From Cellulomonas sp. Leaf395 (lineage in GTDB: Bacteria; Actinomycetota; Actinomycetes; Actinomycetales; Cellulomonadaceae): a stretch of 64,000 nucleotides of DNA. Below, piece by piece: positions 19,529 through 27,372 of this stretch; the first letter of the stretch is position 1, and each line of letters begins with the position of its first letter. The notes beneath the pieces are model-generated. The model saw nothing but the letters and a program-made list of their open reading frames with translations. It did no database searches and was not told the origin of the DNA. The stretch spans positions 215,566 through 279,565 of the forward strand of contig NZ_LMQI01000005.1 in assembly GCF_001424125.1 (NCBI RefSeq), in the 5' to 3' direction. The position numbers and the translations under genes were made by a program.

Positions 19529-20710
19529 GTGCGCGTGCTCATCGCCCCCGACAGCTTCGGCTCCAGCCTGACGGCCGCCGAGGCTGCCGAGGCGATCGCC
19601 GGTGCCTGGCGGACGACCGCCCCGCACGACGAGGTCACCAGCTGCCCGCTGTCCGACGGCGGCCCTGGCTTCGTCCCCACGCTGCAGTCGGCGCTCGGTG
19701 GTGAGCTCGTCCCGGTCACCGTCACGTCGCCCGTCGGCGAGCCTGTCCCCGCGGTGGTCCTGCTCGTGGGGACGACCGCCTACCTCGAGTCGGCGCACGC
19801 CGTCGGACTCCCGCTGGTCCCGGACGCGCTGCGGGATCCCACCCGCACCTCGAGCCGGGGAGTGGGGGAGCTGCTCGCCGCTGCCCTTGACGCGGGGGCG
19901 CGACGCGTCGTCGTCGGGCTCGGAGGCTCCGCCACCAACGACGCCGGCGCCGGTGCACTGGTGGGACTGGCTCGTGCCCTCGGGTTCCCGGGTCCGGCGG
20001 AGATCCTCGGTGCCGGCGGCGGGCGGCTCGGTGACGTGACCGCCGACGACCTCGCCGGGCTGCGGGAGCTGCGTGACCGGCTGCGGGGCGTCGAGCTCGT
20101 GGTCGCCACCGACGTCGACGTCCCGTTGCTCGGGCTGCACGGTGCGAGCGCCGGGTTCGCGGCCCAGAAGGGGGCGACGCCCGAGCAGGCGCAGGAGCTG
20201 GAGCGTGCGCTGGGCCACTTCGCGCACGCGGCGACGGCCGCCCTCGGGGATGCCGTCCGCCCGGACCTTCTCGCCGGCGCCCGTCCGTCGTCGACCGCGT
20301 CCCGGCTCACGGCCGCACCCGGCGCAGGCGCGGCCGGCGGTCTGGGTTTCGGGCTGGCGCTGCTCGGTGCCCGGCTGGTGCCCGGCTCGGTCTTCGTGGC
20401 GGACGCGGTGGGCCTGGGCGACCTGATCGCGGACCATGACGTCGTCGTCACCGGCGAGGGCAGGTTCGACTGGCAGTCGCTGCACGGAAAGGTCGTGTCC
20501 GAGGTGGCGTCGCGCGCGCTCGCCCACGCGGTCCCGACCGTCGTCGTCGCCGGGGAGGTGCTCGTGGGTCGTCGCGAGCTGTCTGCCGCGGGGATCACGG
20601 CCGCCTACGCGGTCGGGGAGACCCCCGACCAGGTGGCCGCCGCGCTCGCCGCTCCCGCGCGCACCCTCGCGGCGCGCGCCGCTCGCGTGGCGAGAACCTG
20701 GTCACGTTGA
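19529..20710 (+). CDS. glxK: glycerate kinase
   Basis: This 393-residue kinase phosphorylates glycerate. It begins VLIAPDSFGSSLTAAEAA and carries PLSDGGPGF, GLGGSATNDAGAGAL and VVTGEGRFDWQS, the typical blocks of bacterial GarK/GlxK enzymes. The GTG at 19529 is preferred; an ATG at 19521 is out of frame. CACGAT 6 nt upstream is an imperfect -10 hexamer. It is divergent from nadA and has no functional partner nearby. Confidence 0.9.
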   Translation: MRVLIAPDSFGSSLTAAEAAEAIAGAWRTTAPHDEVTSCPLSDGGPGFVPTLQSALGGELVPVTVTSPVGEPVPAVVLLVGTTAYLESAHAVGLPLVPDALRDPTRTSSRGVGELLAAALDAGARRVVVGLGGSATNDAGAGALVGLARALGFPGPAEILGAGGGRLGDVTADDLAGLRELRDRLRGVELVVATDVDVPLLGLHGASAGFAAQKGATPEQAQELERALGHFAHAATAALGDAVRPDLLAGARPSSTASRLTAAPGAGAAGGLGFGLALLGARLVPGSVFVADAVGLGDLIADHDVVVTGEGRFDWQSLHGKVVSEVASRALAHAVPTVVVAGEVLVGRRELSAAGITAAYAVGETPDQVAAALAAPARTLAARAARVARTWSR

Positions 20711-20733
20711 GCGGAGGTCGGCCGCAGGAGTCG

Positions 20734-20739
20734 TACCCT
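20734..20739 (+). promoter_or_regulatory. -10-like hexamer upstream of erpA
   Basis: TACCCT lies 82 nt before the erpA ATG and would give a leader of about 75 nt. No well-spaced -35 element is obvious. Confidence 0.3.
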
Positions 20740-20821
20740 GGACGGGAACAACCTCGGGTCAGGTGCTGTTGCCCAGTTTGACGCACCAGATCTGCTGTCC
20801 AGCGAGCACCCAGGAGAGACT

Positions 20822-21184
20822 ATGAGCGAGACCACCGCGACGCAGAACGCGACCGAGACGCACGGCGTGCTCCTCACGGACTTCGCCGCCTCGAAGGTCC
20901 GCAGCCTCCTCGAGCAGGAGGGCCGCGACGACCTCCGTCTGCGGGTCGCCGTCCAGCCCGGTGGCTGCTCCGGCCTCATCTACCAGCTGTACTTCGACGA
21001 GCGGGTCCTCGACGGTGACGTCGTCAAGGACTACGACGGTGTCGAGGTCGTCGTGGACCGCATGAGCGTGCCCTACCTCGACGGAGCGACGATCGACTTC
21101 GCCGACTCGATCGAGAAGCAGGGATTCACCATCGACAACCCGAACGCCGGCAGCGCGTGCGCGTGCGGCGGCTCGTTCAGCTGA
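20822..21184 (+). CDS. erpA: A-type iron-sulfur carrier protein (ErpA/HesB family)
   Basis: This 120-residue protein has the three conserved cysteines of A-type carriers: QPGGCSGLIY near residue 48 and CACGGSF at the C-terminus. These hold and deliver Fe-S clusters to target proteins. The ATG at 20822 follows AGGAGAG. It is flanked by a glycerate kinase gene, as in mycobacteria, and faces the TusA gene across a strong shared terminator. Likely clients in this window include NadA and the Rieske protein QcrA, which is inference. Confidence 0.9.
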   Translation: MSETTATQNATETHGVLLTDFAASKVRSLLEQEGRDDLRLRVAVQPGGCSGLIYQLYFDERVLDGDVVKDYDGVEVVVDRMSVPYLDGATIDFADSIEKQGFTIDNPNAGSACACGGSFS

Positions 21185-21196
21185 TCTGACGCTCGG

Positions 21197-21233
21197 CACA
21201 GGCCCGGTCTCCCTCGAGGGAACCGGGCCTGTG
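21197..21233. terminator. bidirectional terminator between erpA and tusA-like gene
   Basis: A 12-bp perfect stem (21197-21208 with 21222-21233) encloses a further self-complementary centre (TCCCTCGAGGGA). It lies between the erpA stop and the convergent TusA stop. Confidence 0.85.
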
Positions 21234-21455
21234 TCATGCGTGCGTCCGCACGGTGAGCGAGTGCACGCCGTCCTGCTCGGTCGCACTGACCATCTCGTGG
21301 CCCCGCATGCGGGCCCAGGCCGGCACATCGTGCACGGCCGCCGGGTCGGTGGCCAGCACGGTCAGCTCCGTGCCGGGCGGCGCGTCGGCAGCAGCCCGCG
21401 CGAGGCGGATCACCGGTGCGGGGCAGCGCAGCCCGCGCGCGTCGACCGTCGTCAC
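21234..21455 (-). CDS. TusA family sulfurtransferase
   Basis: This 73-residue protein is a single TusA domain with the hallmark CPAP (Cys11), whose cysteine carries persulfide sulfur. VDARGLRCPAPVIRLARA is the canonical N-terminus. TusA proteins take sulfur from a cysteine desulfurase and pass it on for tRNA thiolation or molybdenum cofactor synthesis. Its GTG overlaps the stop of the desulfurase-fold gene by 4 nt. In Streptomyces, as I recall, the equivalent two domains are fused in one polypeptide. Confidence 0.88.
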   Translation of the reverse strand: MTTVDARGLRCPAPVIRLARAAADAPPGTELTVLATDPAAVHDVPAWARMRGHEMVSATEQDGVHSLTVRTHA

Positions 21456-22645
21456 AGCCCGCCGACCCCCCAGGCCTGCCTGACTCCGGCGACGATGCCG
21501 GGCAGCTCCGCCAGGAACCGCTCGACGTCCTCCGCCGTCGTGCCCCGCGGGAGCGCGAGACGGATGTTGCCGTGCGTCAGCGCGCCCATGGCGGCCAGCA
21601 CGTGGCTCGGCTCCAGCGCGCTCGACGTGCAGGCCGACCCCGAGCCCACCGCGAAGCCGCGCTCGTCGAGCGCCGCCAGGAGTGCCTCGCCCTCGACGTA
21701 CAGGCACGAGAACGTCACGACGTGGGGGAGCCGGTCGACGGCATGGCCGACCACGTCGACGTCGGGGACATCCGCGGCGACGCGCGTGCGCACGGTGTCG
21801 ACGAGCCGACGGCGAGCGGCGTCGTCGGCGGACCGCGTCGAGATCGCCACCTGGAGCGCGACCGCGGCCGACAGTGCCGCGGGCACGCTCACCCCGCCCG
21901 GGAACCACCGGTCCTCGTCCTCCGGCCAGTCGGGGGAGCGCCGGACACCGGAACGCGACACGAGCACACCGAGCCCGCCCGGACCGCCCCAGTCGCCCGC
22001 GTCCGCCGCGAGCAGGTCCCACGCGTCGCCGACGTCCATGTGGCCGAGGCTGGCGCCGGCGTCCACCAGCAGCGGGACTCCCGCCGTTCGCGCTGCGTCG
22101 TGCACGGCCCCGACCGGTTGCAGGGTGCCCACCTCACCGTTCGCGTGCTGGAGCGCGGCGAGCGCCACGCCCGGACGGGTGAGGGCGGCCGAGAACTCCT
22201 GCGCGTCGACCCGACCGTGCCGGTCGACCGGGACGGTGGTGCGGTCACCGGTGAAGTCCGCCGCGTTGAGCACCGCCGCGCGCTCGACCGCGCTGACGAC
22301 GACGCCCGACCCGGTCCGGCGACGCCCTCGGGCGACGGACCGGACGGCGGCGTGCAGCGCGGCGGTGTGCGACGGGGCCAGGTCGACCTCCGGTGTGCGG
22401 GCGCCGACCGACGCGGCGATCGCCTCGCGCGCACCGTCGAGCAGCATCCGCGCGCGGCGACCCTCGGCATGCAGCCGCCGAGGGTCTGCCCAGCCCTGGT
22501 CGAGGGCCTCCAGGAACGCGGTGCGCGCCTCCGGCAGCAGAGGCGCCCGTCCACCGGCGTCCAGGATCGCGCGACGAGTAGTGGCGTGCGTCACAGGGCC
22601 GGCTGTCGCGCTGTCCGCGCCGCCATGGTCGGTCGGGCTGCTCAC
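21452..22645 (-). CDS. desulfurase-fold (class V aminotransferase-like) protein lacking the PLP lysine
   Basis: This 397-residue protein follows the NifS/IscS fold throughout. The sulfur-accepting loop is intact (GSGSACTSS, Cys339), as is the cofactor-ring Asp195. However, the block that reads SAHK in cysteine desulfurases reads DAGD before WGGP (215-218), so the PLP lysine is Asp218 and the preceding His is Gly217. The stacking His of the EHxAV motif is Arg122, and the Gln of DxxQ is Ala198. Normal PLP chemistry therefore looks impossible. The GTG at 22645 follows TACGGT by 6 nt. It is coupled to the TusA gene. Confidence 0.8.
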   Translation of the reverse strand: MSSPTDHGGADSATAGPVTHATTRRAILDAGGRAPLLPEARTAFLEALDQGWADPRRLHAEGRRARMLLDGAREAIAASVGARTPEVDLAPSHTAALHAAVRSVARGRRRTGSGVVVSAVERAAVLNAADFTGDRTTVPVDRHGRVDAQEFSAALTRPGVALAALQHANGEVGTLQPVGAVHDAARTAGVPLLVDAGASLGHMDVGDAWDLLAADAGDWGGPGGLGVLVSRSGVRRSPDWPEDEDRWFPGGVSVPAALSAAVALQVAISTRSADDAARRRLVDTVRTRVAADVPDVDVVGHAVDRLPHVVTFSCLYVEGEALLAALDERGFAVGSGSACTSSALEPSHVLAAMGALTHGNIRLALPRGTTAEDVERFLAELPGIVAGVRQAWGVGGL

Positions 22646-22651
22646 GGGGGC

Positions 22652-22657
22652 ACCGTA
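22652..22657 (-). promoter_or_regulatory. leaderless-type -10 hexamer for the desulfurase-fold gene
   Basis: TACGGT on the minus strand lies 6 nt before GTG 22645 and supports that start over the GTG at 22594. Confidence 0.5.
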
Positions 22658-22743
22658 ACCCCGGAGAGCCGTCACCAGGCGCGGGGCGACGGGCCCAGGA
22701 TCGTCGGCACGGTCAGGTCCGGTGGAGGAAGTGAGATGTGATG

Positions 22744-22780
22744 GTGCTGACACCGTGTCGTCAACGGGTGTCGTCAGCAC
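22744..22780. promoter_or_regulatory. inverted repeat upstream of ctaC
   Basis: GTGCTGACACC (22744-22754) is mirrored by GGTGTCGTCAGCAC (22767-22780), with a 3-nt insertion in one arm. GTGTCGTCA also occurs twice in direct orientation (22755-22763 and 22769-22777). It sits between the divergent desulfurase-fold gene and ctaC, 22 bp before a TAGGCT -10-like hexamer. This looks like a regulator site; the regulator is unknown. Confidence 0.5.
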
Positions 22781-22801
22781 GAAAGGATCTGGTCGGCGCG
22801 C

Positions 22802-22807
22802 TAGGCT
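22802..22807 (+). promoter_or_regulatory. -10-like hexamer for the ctaC operon
   Basis: TAGGCT is 67 nt before the GTG at 22875, so unlike many genes here ctaC would have a leader of roughly 60 nt. Confidence 0.4.
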
Positions 22808-22874
22808 GCACGGGTCGAGGACGAAGGTCCCGGACGGTGCCCTTCTGCAATGCAGGGGTGTCGACGGGACGCGA

Positions 22875-23771
22875 GTGAGAGGTCCCCCGTTGCATCCGGA
22901 CACCCCCCGTCGCACGCGGCGACCAGCCGCGTTGCTGGCCGGTCTGCTTGGCGTCGCCGCCGTCGCACTCAGCGGTTGTTCCGCCGAGGTGCAGCGCGGC
23001 TTCCTGCCCGGCAGCTCCGACGCCGAGATCACCGACCAGACAGGTCGCATCACCAACCTGTGGGTCGGCTCGTGGATCGCCGCCCTCATCGTCGGCCTCA
23101 TCACCTGGGGCCTGATCCTGTGGTGCGTCGCGGTCTACCGGAAGCGCAAGGGTGACGACACCCTCCCCGTGCAGCTCCGGTACCACGTGCCGCTCGAGGT
23201 CATGTACGTGATCCTGCCGATCATCATGATCGGGGTGCTCTTCTACTACACGAACCGCGACACCACCGCGATCACGGACACCTCCGCCGAGGCCGACGTC
23301 CACATCCAGGTGATCGGCAAGCAGTGGAGCTGGGACTTCAACTACCTCGACGACGACGCCTACGACAGCGGACAGCACGCGCAGGATGTCGGTTCCGCCG
23401 GCACCGGGGTGCTCGAGGACCAGGTCACCCTGTACCTGCCGGTGGACGAGCGGATCGAGTTCACGCTCGACTCCCGCGACGTCATCCACTCCTTCTGGGT
23501 CCCCGCGTTCCTCTTCAAGATGGACATGATCCCGGGCAAGACGAACACGTTCCAGGTGACGCCGACCGAAGAGGGCGAGTACCTGGGCAAGTGCGCCGAG
23601 CTCTGCGGCGAGTACCACTCGTCGATGCTGTTCAACGTGCACGTCGTGTCTCGTGAGGAGTACGACGCACACATCGAGGAGCTCAAGGACAAGGGTCAGG
23701 AAGGCTCGCTCGGTCTCGAGTACAGCCGTCAGCAGGTCCTGGACGAAGCTCCGAAGGAAGGCGAGAACTGA
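22875..23771 (+). CDS. ctaC: cytochrome c oxidase subunit II (aa3 type)
   Basis: This 298-residue subunit carries the CuA centre. It starts with a lipoprotein signal (basic N-terminus, hydrophobic run, lipobox LSGC with Cys35), then two membrane helices (about 65-87 and 110-130) and a periplasmic-side cupredoxin domain. [11 protein letters not shown] and [12 protein letters not shown] hold the CuA ligands. The start is GTG 22875; TTG 22890, with AGAGG upstream, is an alternative. Its stop overlaps the ctaD start by one base. Confidence 0.93.
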   Translation: MRGPPLHPDTPRRTRRPAALLAGLLGVAAVALSGCSAEVQRGFLPGSSDAEITDQTGRITNLWVGSWIAALIVGLITWGLILWCVAVYRKRKGDDTLPVQLRYHVPLEVMYVILPIIMIGVLFYYTNRDTTAITDTSAEADVHIQVIGKQWSWDFNYLDDDAYDSGQHAQDVGSAGTGVLEDQVTLYLPVDERIEFTLDSRDVIHSFWVPAFLFKMDMIPGKTNTFQVTPTEEGEYLGKCAELCGEYHSSMLFNVHVVSREEYDAHIEELKDKGQEGSLGLEYSRQQVLDEAPKEGEN

Positions 23772-25579
23772 TGGCCGCCGTCGCGGAGCACATCCCGGGG
23801 CTGGCGCCCTCGCGTCAGACCCTCGGTCGCACGGTGATCAAGTGGATCACCTCGACCGACCACAAGACGATCGGGTACCTGTACCTCATCACGTCGTTCG
23901 TCTGGTTCGCCATCGGTGGCATCCTCGCGCTGCTGATCCGCGCCGAGCTCTTCGCCCCCGGCATGGACCTCTTCCAGTCGCGCGAGCAGTACAACCAGGC
24001 GTTCACCATGCACGGCACGATCATGCTGCTGCTGTTCGCCACCCCACTGTTCGCGGGCTTCGCCAACGTGATCATGCCGCTGCAGATCGGCGCGCCCGAC
24101 GTCGCGTTCCCGCGGCTGAACATGCTCGCGTACTGGATGTTCTTCTTCGGCGGCATCATCGCCGGCGCCGGCTTCTTCACGCCGCAGGGCGCCGCGTCGT
24201 TCGGCTGGTTCGCGTACGCGCCCCTGTCGAACACCGTGTACTCGCCAGGGCTCGGCGGTGACTTGTGGGTCTTCGGGCTCGCGCTCGCCGGCTTCGGCAC
24301 CATCCTCGGTGCCGTCAACTTCATCACCACGATCGTCACCATGCGCGCGCCCGGCATGACGATGTTCCGGATGCCGATCTTCACCTGGAACACCCTGGTG
24401 ACGTCGCTCCTGGTGCTCATGGCGTTCCCGCCGCTCGCCTCGGCGCTGTTCGCGCTCGGCGCGGACCGCCGCCTCGGTGCCCAGGTGTTCAACCCCGAGA
24501 ACGGGGGAGCCATCCTGTGGCAGCACCTGTTCTGGTTCTTCGGGCACCCCGAGGTCTACATCATCGCCCTGCCGTTCTTCGGCATCATCACGGAGATCCT
24601 GCCGGTCTTCAGCCGCAAGCCGATCTTCGGCTACAAGGGTCTGATCTACGCGACGATCGCGATCGCGGCCCTGTCCGTGACCGTGTGGGCGCACCACATG
24701 TACGTCACCGGCTCCGTGCTCCTGCCGTTCTTCGCGTTCATGACCATGCTCATCGCGGTCCCGACCGGTGTGAAGTTCTTCAACTGGATCGGCACGATGT
24801 GGCGCGGCAAGCTCACGTTCGAGACACCGATGCTGTGGACGATCGGCTTCCTGGTCACGTTCCTCTTCGGTGGCCTGACCGGCATCATCCTGTCCAGCCC
24901 GGCACTCGACTTCCCGCTCTCGGACTCCTACTTCGTGGTCGCGCACTTCCACTACGTGGTCTTCGGCACCGTCGTGTTCGCGATGTTCGCCGGCTTCTAC
25001 TTCTGGTGGCCCAAGATGACGGGCCGGATGCTCGACGAGAAGCTGGGCAAGATCCACTTCTGGATGCTGTTCATCGGCTTCCACACCACGTTCCTCATCC
25101 AGCACTGGCTGGGCGTCAAGGGCATGCCGCGGCGCTACGCGGACTACTCGCCCGATGACGGCTTCACATGGATGAACCAGCTGTCCACCGTCGGCGCAGT
25201 CATCCTCGCCGCCTCGACGCTGCCGTTCCTCTGGAACGTCTACACGACCTGGCGCAACGCGCCGCTCGTCACGGTCGACGACCCGTGGGGCTATGGCGCG
25301 TCGCTCGAGTGGGCCACCAGCTGCCCGCCGCCGCGGCACAACTTCACCTCGCTGCCGCGGATCCGGTCCGAGCGCCCGGCGTTCGACCTGCACCACCCCG
25401 AGGTCGCCGCCATGGACCACGTCGAGCCCAATCCCGGACCACTGGACTGGGAGGCGGACCGCCGCGGTGAGGGCCAGGTCGCCGCCGACCGTGTCGTGAA
25501 CGACAAGGGTGAGCCGGAGCAGTCGTCCGCGACGATCGTCGACGAGCGCCCGGGCACGGACGAGGAGGGCACCCGATGA
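23771..25579 (+). CDS. ctaD: cytochrome c oxidase subunit I
   Basis: This 602-residue catalytic subunit has about twelve membrane helices. It has the haem a ligand region [13 protein letters not shown], the CuB and Tyr-His cross-link block [26 protein letters not shown], and [10 protein letters not shown] with the haem a and a3 ligands. A long hydrophilic tail after the last helix is usual in actinobacteria. It reduces oxygen and pumps protons as part of the bc1-aa3 supercomplex. It overlaps ctaC by 1 nt and ctaF by 4 nt. Confidence 0.96.
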   Translation: MAAVAEHIPGLAPSRQTLGRTVIKWITSTDHKTIGYLYLITSFVWFAIGGILALLIRAELFAPGMDLFQSREQYNQAFTMHGTIMLLLFATPLFAGFANVIMPLQIGAPDVAFPRLNMLAYWMFFFGGIIAGAGFFTPQGAASFGWFAYAPLSNTVYSPGLGGDLWVFGLALAGFGTILGAVNFITTIVTMRAPGMTMFRMPIFTWNTLVTSLLVLMAFPPLASALFALGADRRLGAQVFNPENGGAILWQHLFWFFGHPEVYIIALPFFGIITEILPVFSRKPIFGYKGLIYATIAIAALSVTVWAHHMYVTGSVLLPFFAFMTMLIAVPTGVKFFNWIGTMWRGKLTFETPMLWTIGFLVTFLFGGLTGIILSSPALDFPLSDSYFVVAHFHYVVFGTVVFAMFAGFYFWWPKMTGRMLDEKLGKIHFWMLFIGFHTTFLIQHWLGVKGMPRRYADYSPDDGFTWMNQLSTVGAVILAASTLPFLWNVYTTWRNAPLVTVDDPWGYGASLEWATSCPPPRHNFTSLPRIRSERPAFDLHHPEVAAMDHVEPNPGPLDWEADRRGEGQVAADRVVNDKGEPEQSSATIVDERPGTDEEGTR

Positions 25580-25974
25580 AGCTCGAGACCAAGCTCTTCC
25601 TCTACGGAGTGCTGTTCTTCGTCCCCGTCGGCCTCATCTATGCAGCCTGGAGCGATGGCGAGGCCGTCGGTACCGTCGCGATCCCGCTGGTCGGCGGACT
25701 CGTCGGGATGATCGGCGCCTACTTCGCACTGCTCTCCCGCCGGATCGACGACCGCCCCGAGGACGACCCGCTGGGGGAGATCGAACAGGGCGCGGGCGAC
25801 CAGGGTGTGTTCAGCCCGTGGAGCTGGTGGCCGCTGGTGCTCGGCCTCTCCGCCGCGATCACGTTCGCCGGGCTCGCGATCGGGTGGTGGCTCTCCTACA
25901 TCGGCATCGCGCTCGGCGTCATCGGCCTGGTCGGCTGGGTGTTCGAGTTCTCCCGCGGCCAGCACGCACACTGA
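25576..25974 (+). CDS. ctaF: cytochrome c oxidase subunit IV, actinobacterial type
   Basis: This 132-residue protein has two pairs of membrane helices (about 7-27 and 33-54, then 82-103 and 105-124) separated by an acidic loop. It is the small subunit found only in actinobacterial aa3 oxidases. The ATG overlaps the ctaD stop in ATGA. A hairpin with a T-run follows and ends the ctaCDF operon. Confidence 0.92.
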   Translation: MKLETKLFLYGVLFFVPVGLIYAAWSDGEAVGTVAIPLVGGLVGMIGAYFALLSRRIDDRPEDDPLGEIEQGAGDQGVFSPWSWWPLVLGLSAAITFAGLAIGWWLSYIGIALGVIGLVGWVFEFSRGQHAH

Positions 25975-25989
25975 TCCACACGCTCGAGG

Positions 25990-26015
25990 AACCCCTGCCG
26001 ACAGGTGGGGGTTTT
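25990..26015 (+). terminator. rho-independent terminator of ctaCDF
   Basis: AACCCC (25990-25995) pairs with GGGGTT (26008-26013), with a small internal CTG/CAG stem. A TTTT tract ends at 26015. Confidence 0.75.
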
Positions 26016-26031
26016 CTCGTGCGCACTGCGC

Positions 26032-26037
26032 TAACGT
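26032..26037 (+). promoter_or_regulatory. leaderless-type -10 hexamer for the META lipoprotein
   Basis: TAACGT lies 7 nt before ATG 26045, only 17 nt after the ctaF terminator. Confidence 0.55.
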
Positions 26038-26044
26038 CACCGAT

Positions 26045-26443
26045 ATGAGGCCTTTGCGCGGAATTGTCGCTTGCACTTTCGCGCTCTTCGTCGTCGCCGG
26101 AGGTGTACTCACCGGGTGCGCGAGCAGCTCCGGCTCGGGAGCTGAGCTCTCCCCGACCGACGTCGCCGGCACGTGGACGGAGCCGGACTCGAAGCCGCCG
26201 GTCTACCTGGAGCTCGCCGAGGACGGAGGCCTCACCGGGAGCGATGGCTGCAACCAGCTCACGGGGACATGGGAGGTCGACGGCACCAAGGTCGACTTCA
26301 GTGAGCTGGCGGCGACCATGATGGCGTGCGCGGACGTGGACACCTGGCTGGTGGGCGCCGAGTCGGCGACCATCGACGGTGCTGAGATGACCGTCCTGGG
26401 TGAGGGCGACAAGGAGATCGGCATCTTGGAGATCTCTGAGTGA
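26045..26443 (+). CDS. META-domain lipoprotein (HslJ-like)
   Basis: This 132-residue protein has a lipoprotein signal with lipobox LTGC (Cys25) and one META domain, recognised by SDGCNQLTGTWEVDG and ELAATMMAC. META/HslJ domains are small envelope domains linked to stress or drug resistance, with no enzymatic role known. Its first 25 codons use more A/T-ending codons than neighbouring genes, hinting at a different history. It lies between the oxidase genes and sodA. Confidence 0.8.
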   Translation: MRPLRGIVACTFALFVVAGGVLTGCASSSGSGAELSPTDVAGTWTEPDSKPPVYLELAEDGGLTGSDGCNQLTGTWEVDGTKVDFSELAATMMACADVDTWLVGAESATIDGAEMTVLGEGDKEIGILEISE

Positions 26444-26574
26444 GCCGGTCCCGGTCCGGGCTGACCGCGCCGAACGTCTTCCACGCTCGCGAGTGGGAAT
26501 GAGTCGACGGCTCCGCGCGGAGCGCCTCTGTCCGCCCGGTACGGGACCGAGCTCGTGACCACCTCCTGACACGA

Positions 26575-26610
26575 CTGAGGGCCGCCTCCGCGAGCGGGGG
26601 CGGCCCTCAG
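26575..26610. terminator. bidirectional terminator between the META lipoprotein and sodA
   Basis: A 12-bp perfect stem (26575-26586 with 26599-26610) is placed between two convergent stop codons. The 131 bp before it hold a 14-bp palindrome (26510-26523) and nothing else I can assign. Confidence 0.8.
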
Positions 26611-26623
26611 CCGTGAGAGGGGA

Positions 26624-27250
26624 TCAGACGGGGACGATGAGCCCGGCGGTCTGCGTCCGTGCACGGTCGAAGCGCGAGGCCGCGTCGGCCCAGTTCACGA
26701 TGTTCCACCACGCCTTGACGTAGTCGGCCTTGACGTTCACGTAGTCGAGGTAGAACGCGTGCTCCCACATGTCGAGGACGACGACGGGGACCAGGCCGAG
26801 GGCGATGTTGCTCTGCTGGTCGTACAGCTGCACGATCACGAGCTTCTGGCCGATCGAGTCCCACGCGAGGATCGACCAGCCGGAACCCTGGATGCCGAGG
26901 GCGTTGGCGGCGAAGTGCTTCTGGAACGCCTCGAACGAGCCGAAGAACTCGTCGATCGCCGCACCCAGCTCACCGGTCGGCTTGTCGCCACCGTCGGGGG
27001 ACAGGTTCTGCCAGAAGACGGAGTGGTTGACGTGGCCGCCGAGGTTGAACGCGAGGTTCTTCTCGTGCAGGTTCACGGCAGCGAAGTCGTCGGCCGCACG
27101 GGCGGCCGCGAGCTTCTCGAGCGCAGTGTTCGCGCCCGTCACGTACGCGGCGTGGTGCTTGTCATGGTGCAGCTCCATGATCCGGCCAGAGATGTGCGGC
27201 TCGAGCGCCGCGTAGTCGTAAGGCAGATCCGGAAGCGAGTAGTCAGCCAT
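26624..27250 (-). CDS. sodA: superoxide dismutase (Fe/Mn family)
   Basis: This 208-residue enzyme dismutates superoxide in the cytoplasm. The metal ligands are visible: HHDKHHAAY near residue 27, HVNHSVFW near 75, and the signature [11 protein letters not shown] with Asp and His near 160. The ATG at 27250 follows AGGAGAGG. It sits between the two halves of the respiratory gene cluster, a sensible place for an oxygen-defence enzyme. Mn versus Fe use cannot be assigned by eye. Confidence 0.93.
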   Translation of the reverse strand: MADYSLPDLPYDYAALEPHISGRIMELHHDKHHAAYVTGANTALEKLAAARAADDFAAVNLHEKNLAFNLGGHVNHSVFWQNLSPDGGDKPTGELGAAIDEFFGSFEAFQKHFAANALGIQGSGWSILAWDSIGQKLVIVQLYDQQSNIALGLVPVVVLDMWEHAFYLDYVNVKADYVKAWWNIVNWADAASRFDRARTQTAGLIVPV

Positions 27251-27316
27251 GCGTGAGTACACCTCTCCTGCGTCGGTGTGGGACCACGTGTCGCGGTCCG
27301 CTCTGTACAAAGGAAC

Positions 27317-27345
27317 GGGCGGCTCGCCGTCACGGCGAGCCGCCC
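27317..27345 (-). terminator. terminator after qcrB
   Basis: A 13-bp perfect stem (27317-27329 with 27333-27345) with a TCA loop lies downstream of the qcrB stop and upstream of sodA. The sequence after it on the minus strand contains CTTT, a weak T-run. Confidence 0.7.
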
Positions 27346-27372
27346 GACTCCACGGTCAACTCTTGCTCAGGA

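Noticed and set aside
26510..26523. 14-bp palindrome GCTCCGCGCGGAGC
   Set aside because: Short GC palindromes are expected by chance at this composition, and a much better terminator follows at 26575.
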